Positions 23,301 through 35,379 are shown, counted from the first letter of the stretch. The stretch is 64,000 nt of DNA from Athripsodes cinereus (GCA_947579605.1 OX388317.1:24261384-24325383); one strand, 5' to 3'. The notes: a model not told the origin generated them from the sequence alone. Numbers and translations: made by a program.

Positions 23301-25425
23301 AAAATAGGCACCTTGAGGGATTTGGTCTCTGAAAGTGCTTTTTATTTATCTAAGAATAGTTTCTGAAAATTTACATACCTGTTAGAAATATGTTAGTATA
23401 AAAGATAAGAGAGAGATATTTTGTCTGTGGCATAAGGTGACAGCCTGGGTGTAGTGTATGCACAATGGTAAACTATCCACAGATTGTACATCTGTGGTGT
23501 GTGGGACTGTCAATGTAAATTGACAGGTACATTGTTGTACATCGTACATCGCCTTGTCCCGGACGGGGTGGGCAGAGAGAACAAAAATATATTTCATACT
23601 GGTTGTAATTAAAAATTGTAATTATTTTGATAAGGGAGGGATGTAGTGTATGCACATTGGTAAACTATCCACAGATTGTACATGTACATCTGTGGTGTGT
23701 GGGACTGTCAATGTAAATTGACAGGTACATTGTTGTACATAGTACATCGCCTTGTCCCGGACGGGGTGGGCAGAGAGAACAAAAATATATTTCATACTGG
23801 TTGTAATTAAAAATTGTAATTATTTTGATAAGGGAGGGATGTTGTGTATGCACATTGGTAAACTATCCACAGATTGTACATCTGTGGTGTGTGGGACTGT
23901 CAATGTAAATTGACAGGTACATTGTCTCTGACACAGAACAGTATAAGAACTGGAGTATTGTGAAATAGCAAGCCAGTTGCTGTTTGGTGTGAGCCAGAGC
24001 CAGTGATCTTCGAAGCAGCAAACAGTACACTGGGTATGAAGATGAATGAAAGATGCAATGATAGTGGGGAAGAAAGACAGAACTAAGTGTTGTTTTGAGA
24101 ATGGGCGATACAATATGCTATCTAAATCTTCGAAATTCATGCGCAGATTTGAATGGTTGTGTGAGTCATGCGCGTTATGTATTTATTCAGTACAATAAAT
24201 AGTGTGTTATTAAAAACAACTGTTTACGCTTTGTCTTAAAATTACGTAAAAGGGTATAAATAAATAAATTAAAATAAAACAAACGTATTTTACTTGTAAC
24301 TCCTCCTCATCCAAACTCAAAAGATTTAAATATGTTTTATCGCTGAAATGACAATGATGATTATGAAGGCCTGCTTTGAATTATCAAAATTTGAATCAAA
24401 AAATAATTACCACAAACTCAGTAGAATTTATAATAGATGTCACATAGAGGGCCAAGTTCCAAGATCGAAGAAACAACTAAAAAATAATTTAAAGAAATAT
24501 ATATATCAAAAACCTAAAAAAATAAAGTATTGATAAATAAGCTATTTATAAATAAAGTCTCACCTACCAAAAAATTGAATGCAGAGTTAATGTATTTGAT
24601 ATTCTTCAATAGTTTCTCATAAGCCTCTATGACACGACTCAATGGAAACACATCACTCTGTGATGTGTCTTCTACTTCTAACAATAGAGATGTCTTGTCT
24701 TGTATCAAGTTAATAAAGACATTCACATTCGGTGCAGACAAATTGAATAGTTTCAGTAGTAGATTGTTTAAATAATTCCAATAACACACGTTTATTTGGG
24801 AAATTATAATAAACTTATAAGCTAATGAATCGATTATTATCGTTACAAGAAAATCATAAAAACATGTAAGAAATGCTTTATTAGTAGCAAAATGAACTAA
24901 ATTTACAATACAAGCAATGATTATTATATAAAAAATATAAAATCTCTTTATTATTTTTAAGACTTTATGAGAAAAAAAGAGATCTGGATGTAATAATTTA
25001 TGTATTTCTAATGATTGTTCCACTATTTTCCATATTGGTTTCACATTTTTAATCATTACAACTAACCATAAAAGAATTAATGATGTGATTTCAATAAAAT
25101 TCAAAAATGCGAATGACAATAAATATACGGTTGGTAAATTTTGCATGCCATCAATATCATGTACTTCATTATCGTATATGAAAATATACAACACAATTGT
25201 GAACGCAACAGAAAAAATATTTAATTTAACGAATAATGGTTTATCTCTTTTTATTGAATGACTGGGAAAAGTTTTTACACTTAAAATTATAAATATTTTT
25301 TTACAAATATCTATAAGATTAATTATATCTCTAGCAGATTTTTCTTCAATCTCTTTTTCTTCATATTTTTTTTCTTTCTCCGCAATATTATATTTTCTCC
25401 GCGTAGGTACTGTTTGTTTACTCAT
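20359..25425 (-). CDS. GR-D: gustatory receptor-like gene, 418 aa
   Basis: Exons (minus): 24568..25425, 24411..24476, 20663..20810, 20359..20543, giving 1257 nt. Phases 0, 0, 1; introns 91, 3600 and 119 bp. The N-terminus is long and charged (MSKQTVPTRRKYN, EKEKKYEEKEIEEK) before the first hydrophobic stretch. Exon 1 has four membrane segments and the conserved loop (FINLIQDKTSLLLEVED). Exon 2 is LFLRSWNLALYV, exon 3 includes LLPSVSEILHHQINRGK, and exon 4 ends GIMTVYMSILKQFE. GR-E is the closest copy: exons 3 and 4 differ by only a few residues. The large intron 2 holds a TA-flanked inverted-repeat element, a minisatellite and a 190-bp tandem repeat. Joining exons 1-2 to 3-4 across 3.6 kb is inferred from order, phase and the GR-E model. 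Confidence 0.8.
20863..22530. mobile_element. TA-flanked inverted-repeat DNA element in GR-D intron 2
   Basis: Ends CACTGAGAAAA... and ...TTTTCTCAGTG, each next to TA (20861-20862 and 22531-22532). The paralogous GR-E intron has CGTGTGTAGTTTGCTATC with no insert (27560-27577), which is the empty site with one TA. This fits Tc1/mariner-type target choice. No transposase ORF is seen in the 1668 bp. One end of a related copy lies at 59270-59367. Confidence 0.75.
23000..23225. repeat. Minisatellite related to that in GR-C intron 1
   Basis: About five worn units of roughly 40-45 bp built from AGAATCACGCGATAT, CAGTTTCTAGAGACAACACA and variants. Word order matches the GR-C minisatellite (AATCATGC..ATATGATGAAA..CTAGAAATAGCAC). 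Confidence 0.6.
23451..23927. repeat. Tandem repeat, about 192-198 bp, 2.4 copies
   Basis: Copies begin GTAGTGTATGCACA at 23451, GTAGTGTATGCACA at 23643 and GTTGTGTATGCACA at 23841. Each holds the palindromic ACAGATTGTACATCTGTGG and TCCCGGACGGGGTGGGCAG (the third copy is shorter). Sequence after the third copy runs to an AATAAA near 24195 and TTAAAAACA at 24218, which could be the 3' part of a solo LTR (TGTTGT...AACA, 23840-24218). That reading is inference. Confidence 0.7.
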
Positions 25426-27078
25426 AATTTAAAAATTCTTCCTTGTAGAAGCAGAGAATTTAACATCGACTGAGCTATGGTATTGACTCTCATTTGTCGG
25501 AGTAATATTTGTAGAAAATATGCAATTATTATATTACAACTCATAATGAAATTGAATTAAAATTGACATGTGAAATCTATTGAATATTCATTCATTTATG
25601 TTTGTTATATGCTAAGTCAATAATACAAGTAAAGCTTAATAATGAAACGACGATAACTTTTCTGTTGTAATTAAATTGAGTGGATTATTCTAATGTATTC
25701 ACATTAATTAAGTCAATAAATAAAACATTACATTTTTTGTTAAGACATTAAAAAACTTGTACATCTTTAACTGTGTACATAAACATCTAAAAAAAAGTTG
25801 GTCAATCAACTAATTGACACAAACCTACGATTCATTACTTCAAGTTATGTTACTACTCATTTTTTTTTATTGAATAGTGTTTTAATTTTATATGATACAA
25901 TTATATAAGTAGGTACATATTTATATATACTAGGTATACAATTATATAATATTTATATATACTCGTATGTTAGAAAAGTTAATTTCGCAGGGCATAGAAT
26001 ATGTATATATACATGTAGAAATCGTTTTTTGGGTACTCTACGTAAGTTTCTCTAGTCTTGAAAAATATTGAAATAAATAAAACAAGCGTTTTATTCCACA
26101 ATTGTTTTATTCTGTGAGAGAGACGTCTTTCGTCTTATAAGGACATTGTCAATCTTATAAGACGAAAGACGTCTCTCTCACAGAATAAAACAATAGTAGA
26201 ATAAAACGCTTGTTTTATTTATTTCGATATGGAATTCTACTACCTAAACACCGACACAGTGAATATCTTGAAAAATTGTTTTAGTTGGTCTTGAGAAAGA
26301 TCGTTGGCTTCTGTCCGAATGTCACGACTCACGACTCGTACCCGCACTCGACACACGAGTCATGAACCGTACCCACACTCGACATGCTGACACAGTCACC
26401 TCCCGGCCTGCACGCCTGAGCATACGTCTCACTGCACGCTCTCTCACTACACCGACCTATGCACGCTGTAGCCCTACTTATGTACATAGTTTTTTTTTTT
26501 AAATATCACTAACTCGTGGTCTTTGAGGGTAATTTTTTTAAAAAATAGGGGAACTAGGGGCAAGACGGGATAGTGGGGTAAGATGAGGTACTGGGATAAA
26601 AGTATGGAACCGTGTCGAGTAGCCCTGAACGCTGGATGACATTAGATGCTCTCTTCGGACCCCCCACTAGAAACAAGGTTACATCAGCAGTGGTTGCTTG
26701 CTCCGTGATGCTGTGATACTAAATGTGTTTTTCGCATATTTCACGTTATTTTACTTAATTTTCTTGATAGTGTCATTGAAGAAAGGATATCGTGATTCAG
26801 ATTGTTTGACATTTGATAAACAAGATTTAAATATTAAATTTTAAGGGAAGATATTCGATAATTAACTGGATAAAAATATGGTAAATTAATTATTAATTAA
26901 CGAAATTAAATTACTTTTAATAGTATCGAAAATAATATCTGGTTAGTTTCATGCACATTTATCATAATCAAAGAAAAAGTAATACTCTTTCGAGTGAATT
27001 CAGGGATAAAATTAAAAAAAAATGAATGGAAATGTGAAGGAAAAACCGGATAATAACAAGATTTGTATCAATAATTTT
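25426..27078. other. Intergenic stretch between GR-D and GR-E
   Basis: No protein-like ORF. Contains the palindrome at 26070-26225, a mixed-composition piece (about 26280-26480) and an old repeat-like segment around 26560-26720. Downstream flank of GR-E from about 26930 resembles that of GR-D. Confidence 0.5.
26070..26225. repeat. Near-perfect palindrome, 72-nt arms, 12-nt loop
   Basis: Arms 26070-26141 and 26154-26225 pair almost base for base (GAGAGAGACGTCTTTCGTC / GACGAAAGACGTCTCTCTC in the centre, AAATAAATAAAACAAGCG at the outside). The spacer is GACATTGTCAAT. It is a foldback element or a recent inverted duplication. Confidence 0.85.
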
Positions 27079-29946
27079 TTATTCAAACTGTTTTAATATA
27101 GACATATAAACTGTCATGATACCTAAAAGATATAATACAAAACTGTAACCAAATTTGTAAAGGTTCAGAGCTGTTATAGAGTATTTGTTTACATGCAGGA
27201 GTTGCCGAAGACGTTTTAGTTGTAACAAAGTATTGACTGACGTAGTAGCAGAGCCTTCATATCCTGAAAATAAATTTATATATATTATCACTTGCATCCT
27301 TGATTATTGGAAAATATTTATTTTGAAATATTTCATACATACATATATATGAACGGATTCAAATATTAATGTGTGGATTACCATAATATCTTGTCAACAT
27401 AATTTTACTGCATATAACTTTTCCTCTGTTGATTTGATGATGAAGTATCTCCGAGACTGAAGGTAAAAGAAATAGCCAGATGATGTCGTGACATAACCAT
27501 ATAAGAAGTGTGACAATCATTTTGGGATTCTGTAAAAGATTAATAAATTTCTGAACATACGTGTGTAGTTTGCTATCAAAATTGGACAAATCCAAAAATT
27601 GATTATTCTTTTATAAACCTATGGCTAGCGTTCAGTTATCATGGATTAGTTCGATAATATCGCGCTTCTGCGATAAACTCGCGCATTGCACAAAATTATT
27701 AGTTCTGTAGTAATGTTGTCATGTATTTTTATTCTTTTTGTGAAATAAAGATTATTATTATTATTATTGCTTTTATTATTTGAGAAATTAAAAATAAATG
27801 TTTTTTCCTACTTCATTGTTATTTATTGATAAAAATGTTAATTTTTCTAACTTTCTAAACGATGTTATTGGTTTTGTGAGTCATGCGATTGAGATTTTTA
27901 TTCAGTACAATTTGAGGTATTTTGGCACGAAAACGGCGCTTTAATGTTGTCCAATAATAATAATAACTTTTCTATGTTGTTTAAAAATTCAATAAAAGGA
28001 TGATGATGATGATTATGGATGATTTTGTTTTGACGCCATTTAACAGTCCCTAGACCATCTCAAGGGCGCCTATTTTTTTCATTTTTTTTTACGCGGCGGC
28101 AGAATTGCCATCCACAATTCTCAGCATTAAACAACCAGATAAGTCTCTATATGATCAGTCATGGTCACACAAAAAGTTAACAGTCTAATGCCGGGAAAAA
28201 TTCACCTATCCAGATTTACAGGATATCAAAGAATTAGGCTCACAACGCGGGTTCAAAATACCAGCATTGTGCCTGAAATATCTGTGTTCAAAAACTTTTT
28301 TACAACATTACAAGTGTTTATTATAATAGATTTTTGAATTTTAATGTACAAATTAACCGGTAAATCTAATTTTTGTAAATTATTTATTAAAGATTTCGGA
28401 GTTACCCCTGTAGCTGACGTCATGACGTAAGGTATTATATAAACCTAGAATGCCAAATATTTTTTATTTCTCCTGCTAGTTCTGTATATTTCCGTATTTT
28501 TTCTGCGACGGTTGTTTGATGTCTATTAGGTACGTTATTTTATTACGTTTATCATGCAATACTAAATCGGGTCTATTATGATGTATTTGTCTATCTGTTA
28601 TTATTGTTTTATCATAATAGAACCTGTAATTTTGATTTTCTAAAACCGGATCCGGATTGTATTTATAATAAGGAATTACATTTTGTGAGTTTAATAGATT
28701 ATGTTTACTTGTTAAATTTTGATGTAGGTAGGTATTATTTTTGCGACATGATTATGTCTATTAGTATTTTTTTAATTTTTTTTACTATTTTTATTTTTTT
28801 TTATTGATGTTTATAAAGCAGTCGTGTTTTACTTGCTCCACATCCTTATCAAAACTTTTCATATAAATCTAATATCGCTGAATTACGAATGATGATTATG
28901 AAACATAATTTGGAATTATAATAGTAGTAGTAAAAAAAATATTTACCACAAATTCCGTAGAATTAATAAAAGATGTCACATAGAGGGCTATGTTCCAAGA
29001 TCGAAGAAACAACTAAAAAAGAGTTAAAACTTACAATATAAATACATTAAAATTAAAACGAAATATAGTAATTATGTAAGCTATTTATAAATAAAGTCTC
29101 ACCTACCAAAAAATTGAATGCAGAGTTAATGTATTTGATATTCTTCAATAGTCTCTCATAGGACTCTATGACACGACTCAATGGAAACACATCACACTGT
29201 GAAGTGTCTTCTACTTCTAACAATAAAGATATCTTGTCTTGTATCAAGTTTATAAAGACATTCACATTCGATGCAGACAAATTAAATAGTTTCAGAAGAA
29301 GATTGTTTAAATAGTTCCAATAACACACGTTTATTTGAGAAACTATAATAAATTTATAAGCTAGAGATTCGATTATTACCGTTGCAAAAAAATCATAAAA
29401 ACATGTAAGCCATGCTTTTTTAGTAGCAAAATGGACTAAAATTATAATACAAACAATGATTATTGCATAAAAAATACAAAATTTCTTTACTATTTTTAAG
29501 ACTTTGGGTGAAAGAGAGAGATTTGGATGTAATAATTTATGTATTTCTGATGATTTTTCCACTATTTTCCATATCGATTTCATGTTTTTGACCATTACAT
29601 CCAACCACGCAAAAGTTAATGATGTGAATTCAATTAAATTTAAAAATGCAAATGACAATATATATACGGTTGGTATATTTTGCAAGCCATCAATATCATG
29701 TATTTCATTGTCGAATATGAAAAAATACAACACAGTTATGAACGCAATAGAAAAAATATTAAATTTGAAGAAAAATGGTTTATCTATTTTGATCGGATAA
29801 CTGGGAAACGTTTTCACACTTAAAATTATAAATATGTTCTTGAAAATATCTATTAGATTGATTATATCTCTAGCAGATTTTTCTTTATTTATATCGAAGT
29901 CTTCAATATTACGTTTTATCTGCAATGGTGCTGCTGGTTTGGACAT
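27079..29946 (-). CDS. GR-E: gustatory receptor-like gene, 412 aa
   Basis: Exons (minus): 29107..29946, 28947..29012, 27382..27529, 27079..27263, giving 1239 nt. Phases 0, 0, 1; introns 94, 1417 and 118 bp. Start MSKPAAPLQIKRN aligns with the GR-D N-terminus, supporting ATG at 29946. Four hydrophobic stretches, loop block FINLIQDKISLLLEVED, exon 2 LFLRSWNIALYV, exon 3 LLPSVSEILHHQINRGK, exon 4 ending GIMTVYMSILKQFE. It is the nearest relative of GR-D, clearly a recent tandem duplicate. Its intron 2 lacks the GR-D inserts but holds a relic of an R2/R4-type LINE. No defect seen. Confidence 0.83.
28255..28673 (-). pseudogene. Relic of an R2/R4-type LINE endonuclease domain
   Basis: In two frames broken by a shift, the minus strand gives RPDLVLHDKRNKITYLID (a PD-x14-D pattern as in restriction-like endonucleases), then EKIRKYTELAGEIKNIW, then TGVTPKSLINNLQKL and NTCNVVKKFLN. 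This order is familiar from the C-terminus of R4/Dong-like non-LTR elements. Only the 3' end of the element remains, in GR-E intron 2. Confidence 0.55.
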
Positions 29947-30765
29947 GTTTAAACAATTGTATTTTATTGAGGCAGAAAATCCAAAATCGAATCATTTATG
30001 ATTTTTTATTTTCTTTATTGGAACAACACGTGTAGAAAAAGTACGATAATTGTAATAATATCCGATAAAGCCTGGTTTACACTATCCAAGTGCATTTGGA
30101 GCAATTGTTGAAATATACTCTTTTCCCGTATATTTCGTTTGAGCTAGTGACAAGTGACAATTTTTAAGCCCTCTCAAGTTCGTTAGTACCACTAAGCCAG
30201 TAATGACGTCTCCGACCCAACTGCGTCAGTTGGCGGTGGACCTTGAGACCCATACTAGTGCGATTTGATGATATAGTGCGACTTGGATGCTACTCGTATC
30301 GTGTTAAAGGTTTTTTAAATAATTTTTATCTTCCTTTTTTACTTTGTGTATAAATTTTTTTTTGAGCACCCACTTGTGTACGACTCTTAATCTATTTTCG
30401 AGTCCAAGTTTATATATTGCTTAGTTTTTTCCCTTTGTTACAACAGTAATAACTTTTATGCCTCGCAGCAACAGATCAATATTGTCGTCATCTTGATTGT
30501 GCAAGAAAACAAATGCTATTTGGATGCTGATAAACTAGTTATGTGTAAATCAACTTCCGAGTGGACTCCTATACGATCTTCTCGTACAAGTACATTTGGT
30601 TTAGTTCAAATATAATGCTCAAAATTAGTGAGAACCGGCCTTAAGGTAATTCAATAAAAATAATATCTGAATGTCATTATCGAACCCAATAATAACAAAA
30701 AAATGTATTTCATAAAATGGCAATTATTTTTCTGTTAAATTAAATTGAGTAAATTCTTCTAATTA
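29947..30765. other. Intergenic stretch upstream of GR-E
   Basis: AT-rich, no protein-like ORF, no clear repeat. Any GR-E promoter should lie here but I cannot point to one. Confidence 0.4.
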
Positions 30766-31294
30766 TCTATAAGTACTAATATTATAAAGAGGAAATATTT
30801 GATTGTTTGCATTGATTAGGCTCCGAAACTACTGAACTGATTTGAATTTTTTTTTCACTGTTGGGAAGCTACACTATCCCCGGATGACATAGGCTATATT
30901 ATATTTAAAAAAAAATAGGAATCCTTACTAAAACTCCAACAATTTAACCCAAAGTGTAAAAAAATAACTGAAATATTCTTTACATCGCGTGCGCTGCGAA
31001 AGCTATTGATGATAGAATAAAATAATGTACTACTACTCCGTTCAAATCGGAGCCGTGAATAAGATCTGCTCAAAGTGTTCTGACAAAAAAATGGGCCTAT
31101 GAACCTAATGGTATGTAATGTGCTTCTGGAAAAGTAAGTCTCCCGAATATTGAGGAGCCGCCACAGCCAGTAAAAATCTTTTGACAATCATTCGCTATTT
31201 GGACATTTTTTAACCAATATACCAAGCCTCTTTCAAATGACTTCGTTTGAAAGAGTCTAAGATATACCCGTGCGAAGCTGGGGCGAACCGCTTG
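30766..31294 (+). mobile_element. Probable non-autonomous Helitron
   Basis: Starts near TCTATAAGTACTAATATTAT, has the phrase CTCCGAAACTACTGAACTGA near the 5' end and ends CGTGCGAAGCTGGGGCGAAC followed by CGCTTGT, after a small hairpin (CTCTTTCAAA / TTTGAAAGAG). This is the usual look of lepidopteran Helitron-type repeats; the ends are worn. Confidence 0.45.
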
Positions 31295-32086
31295 TTTATG
31301 ATAATCATGAAATTATGTGAATTACTAAACCAGTACATTTTTTATTTGTGCATTCAGCAAGATTACCATCTTTCACTGTGTAAACAACAGAAAAAAATTG
31401 TTGATCATTTAACTAATATTGTCCCATACGATTCATTACTTAAAGTGATGCTATTACTCAAACATTATTAATTGAATTGAATTAAATATAAGTGCTGTAA
31501 TATGTCATAAGTATTAATTTTACAGTGAGACATTAAGACTTAAGTCCATGATAAACTCTTTACAGAATTGTGTGAAATTATGCAAAAAAATTAAGTACTA
31601 AAAAGTATACTCGAACTAAACAGTAAAGAACTTTACATTTCAAATTCCTTTACCACTTTGAAAATCTGGCGACGGTGGTTGAAATTTGCAGTGTAAGGGA
31701 AAGATAAAATTTCTTTCTATTTACTTATTTACTATTCATCATAAACGGCACACTGGCTATTAAAAATCGAGGTTTACAAATATCATTTACATAATAGGTA
31801 GAGGTATAAAACAAAAAAAAAAATGAAAACATTAACTAAGTACAAATTAATAAATTCAATACATACATGATAAAACATTATTAGTTGATTACAAAACGTG
31901 TGTGAGTACGTTAATATTAATAAAATAAAAACTGATACCTGTCAAAAAATAATTTAAGATCAATATTAGTGAATTCAATCATCCACAATACATATAAAAA
32001 AATGCTCGTGAGTCTATCTCATGTCCTTTTATTTAATTTTTGTAAATCCCCTATAGTCTCAGTCTTCCCATCCCTGCACTACACAC
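31295..32086. other. Spacer without recognised features
   Basis: AT-rich, with an ATTAAT-like simple sequence and no gene-like ORF. It ends in CTACACAC (32079-32086), the left target duplication of the next element. Confidence 0.4.
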
Positions 32087-32452
32087 TAGTGATGTAACGA
32101 ATGTGTGATTTTGGATATTCGCGAATGCGAATGCGAATATTTGTTGCCAACATTCGTGAATGCGAATAGCGAATATTGATTTGCTTATATTTCTACAATA
32201 TTGCTCAATCATTAAAATTTCTACCCCCCCGTCGTCGATTTTTCAAAATGGTATAGGAATTTAAAATATTTCAAAGTTTCTACAATGTACCGGGTAAGTA
32301 TCCGGTACTTTTACAGGATTACCGATACTTTATTACCAAAATAACATTCGCAAAACATTCGCATATTTTTTTGCGAATACGAATGCGAATACTTTGAAAT
32401 ATGCGAATATTCGCGAATGCGAATGCGAATACGAATATTCGTTACATCACTA
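32087..32452. mobile_element. hAT-type MITE with 8-bp target duplication
   Basis: 366 bp. Inverted ends TAGTGATGTAACGAAT and its reverse (…ATTCGTTACATCACTA). The 8-bp duplication CTACACAC lies at 32079-32086 and 32453-32460, as made by hAT transposases. The sub-terminal parts are rich in GCGAAT/GAATGC repeats. No ORF; non-autonomous. Confidence 0.85.
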
Positions 32453-32514
32453 CTACACACACATATACATGTAGCACCCAGACCCAGAACAATTTGAGAA
32501 ACATCGTTTTTAAC

Positions 32515-32582
32515 TTTCCCCTGGCCGGGAATCGAACCCGGGAATCAAATGGAGCGTTACCTCCGCACCACACCAACCGACA
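32515..32582 (-). repeat. tRNA-like SINE head
   Basis: On the minus strand: GTCGGTTGGTGTGGTGCGGA, then GGGTTCGATTCCCGGCCAGG, with A- and B-box-like words. It resembles the head at 3355-3432. It lacks a proper tRNA anticodon arm, so it is scored as a SINE and not a tRNA gene. Confidence 0.5.
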
Positions 32583-33426
32583 TTGGTCGGAATATTATGG
32601 AATTAAAAGGTATAAAGGTATTGAATAGAGTTTGCGGAAAAAGAGACACTAGTGTAGTACGAGTATTATAGTATTTTACTACATATTGGAATATTATATT
32701 TTGATGCACCGTCGAGATGTATTTTGTGTGAGGCATTTATTCAAGCTTTTAAATGGCTTCATTAGAGTGAATTTAGTATATACGTCCCAATAGTGTACAA
32801 TCGTTCTTGACAGCATATACTTTTTTACCCATAAACTAACATTATCCCAAATGCTTCTGTCGGCTAACCTATAAAATTATTTAATGATTTGAATGTTCAT
32901 GTTGATATTTTCAACACAACTTAACAATGACTTTACCACCAGGATAGACTCTCCTATGATTTTTTTTTCTATTTTTCCCTTTCTTTCTCTTTTGATTATT
33001 TTTAAATTTGATGTGTTCTTTCCTGCTAAGATCGCCTTGGCCAATAGCTGTCATGGTTTTAATGCAGGGTGAAGCTTTTGAGATAATAGTAATAATTTAT
33101 TCAAAAAGGGATGAAGTTATTAAAATAAGGGGTACTTCCTACTTCGATGCCAATTATCCATACTTCAATACTCTAGTTTTGCCTTATTCCTTACAATCTT
33201 CGGGGTTCAAGATTAATTATCATTATTCCTCCCCTTGGGTATGACAATTTCAGTCGTCTTTTCTGAATATCTTAACTTTTATTGGCACGGAAAGGAAGAC
33301 TTACATGTTTGTTGTATGTTGTTGATCTGATTACCACTCCGATTGTGAGAAATGCCGGAATGATAATATGAATAAACTTGAATTTGAATAAATTAATATA
33401 TTTATCGGTATAGGTATTACTGTATC
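32583..33426. other. Spacer downstream of GR-F exon
   Basis: AT-rich. A worn family C copy is visible near 33255-33365 (TTTTATTGGCACGGAAAGGA, ACCACTCCGATTGTGAGAAA). No gene-like ORF. Confidence 0.4.
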
Positions 33427-33608
33427 TTATTCAAATTGCTTTAACATAGACATATACACTGTCATGATCCCTAAAAGGTAAAAAATAAAATTATAGTCTA
33501 GCTCATAGAGGTTTAAGGCTGTGATGGAGTACTTGTTGTTGTACAGGAGTCTCTGAAAACGTCTTATTTGTATCAAGCTCTTAGCGGAAGTATCTGCTTC
33601 TTCGTTTC
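33427..33608 (-). pseudogene. GR-F: lone terminal exon of a gustatory receptor-like gene
   Basis: A 182-nt exon with a good acceptor (TTTTCAG|GAAACG), phase 1, open to TAA and ending GIMTVYMSMLKQFE, so by all signs a normal exon 4. No exon 1, 2 or 3 belonging to it is found between it and the next exon 4 at 34709. It is either what is left of a deleted gene or a second, distal terminal exon that GR-G could splice to. The reading frame and QFE tail are intact; ELDYNF replaces the usual KFGYSF. Confidence 0.7.
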
Positions 33609-34429
33609 CTGAAAATACATAATCATAGTTCTGAGAATTTTATGTTTCTGTTGCTTTGATATATATGTATCACAGAGCAAAAACAATCGAACTAGAATAA
33701 AGAATAAAGTGGATTAAAATTGAGAATATTACGTCTTCTTTAGACATTGGAATTTTCACGAGAGAGAAGTTTTGAAAAATATTACACGACAGACAACTTA
33801 TTTCCACAAACAACAGATTGTGTAAGTTCCCTTTAGTAGGAAACAGTCAAGTTGTTCCGATGTTTACGACTCGGGTTAGTCTGGTTTTGACATTTACATT
33901 GTTTCACTTTGGATGATCATCTAGAATGAAACGATTAAAGTTCTTCATAGAAATTGAACACGTCTGTTCAAACTTTTCATCCTTCGTTTCCATTGCCATG
34001 TCTAAACTCACGGTCACGTTGTCTGTAGTTAGACGTATTTTTGTAAAGAAGATAATTAAAAAATAATCAGAAATTTTAGTTATTAAAAATAAAATAAAAT
34101 GAATAAAAATCTCGTAAGCACTCAACAACACATACGTTTAATTTATGACTTTGATATTTGATACTAATGACATTGAGAATAGGGACAAATAACAGGAAAA
34201 AACTTGTTTACGGCCTTTTCAGCGAAATTAGGTTTTAACAAAAATATGTCGGGTTGAAATCGCTTATTTTGTCTGGTGGAGTCGAAGGAAGAAGAAGCAG
34301 GGGCCGAATACCAACAAGATGGTCGGAACATTTATCGGCAAGGGAAAGAAAAAAATTAAGTGCTAGTGAAGACACAACAAGATCTAGCAGCAGTGGGTAT
34401 TAAAAAAAAACAAATGTTCTGATTTATTA
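33609..34429. other. Spacer between GR-F exon and GR-G, with a LINE tail
   Basis: Near 34275-34400 the plus strand reads as a LINE tail (RGRIPTRWSEHLSARE). A 75-codon minus-strand ORF at 33904-34131 has a hydrophobic start but no recognised family. No upstream receptor exons are present. Confidence 0.45.
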
Positions 34430-34680
34430 CTATTACTACTATACCATCACGGCATATCCCACAAGTGGGGTAGCCAGCAGATCAGCTGCATATAATAAAC
34501 ATGCAAGATGTCCTCTCCGTGCCAATATAAAATCAAGACATTCAGGATGGATGGCAAGCCTCATCGCTGAATTTAAGATGTAAAATGTCTTATTTTTTCG
34601 AACACCTGCCTTTTACAGGACACTCGAAAACTTACGAATAAGAGTGGGAGACCAATTCTTTACCGGGTGCCCCACGGGAT
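34430..34680 (-). repeat. Family C interspersed repeat
   Basis: TATACCATCACGGCATATCC, CAAGTGGGGTAGCCAGCAG, CTGAATTTAAGATG and GAGACCAATTCTTTACCGGG in the family order, as at 6266-6521. Lies just downstream of the GR-G stop. Confidence 0.65.
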
Positions 34681-35379
34681 TTATTACTGTTAATAAAATA
34701 ATATTTATTCATTCAAACTGTTTTATTACGGACATATACATTGTCATGACACCCAGCAGATATGATACAAAACTGTAGCCAAACTCATAAAGATTTAGGG
34801 CTGTGATTGAGTATTTGTTGTCGGCCAAAAGACGCTGGAGACATCGTATTTGTGCCAAATTCTTAGCAGAAGTAACAGAGGTATCTTTTCCTGAAAAAAA
34901 ATAATAATTGGATGAACTTTTCGTTAATTTCGAAAACTACTGAAGAAAGAAAAATATCGAAGGACCTACCAACCTACAAACCAACCAAGGACAGTGCAGA
35001 TGTTTGGAGACTTTTATTTATCCGATTTTAATTTTTACACTTGCAAATTTGTCCACACGATGACTTTAAGGGCGCCATAATGTGTGCCTATCATCCAAAG
35101 CTCCTAGCAAAAAGGTGTTTCTTCAGCTTTCTTCTGAAACCTTCTCTCGCAAACCAAGAGGCAACTTGTAAAAGAAGTCGTTTATCACCAATTCAAGTTT
35201 CTCAAAGATTCTTTTAATTTTGAAATCAAAACTTCAGTAGGGAACCACTCCTGCAGGGTTAATCATGACATGATCTAAATACAATATTTATCTTGTCTTG
35301 ATGCGCAAGTGGTATCCCGCGGTAGCTAAGAAATATCATTTCTAACATTTACATGAGTGTATATATTTACCTTCATTGT

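Noticed and set aside
33904..34131. 75-codon minus-strand ORF with hydrophobic start
   Set aside because: No recognised motif, no splice partners visible; kept only as a remark in the spacer entry.
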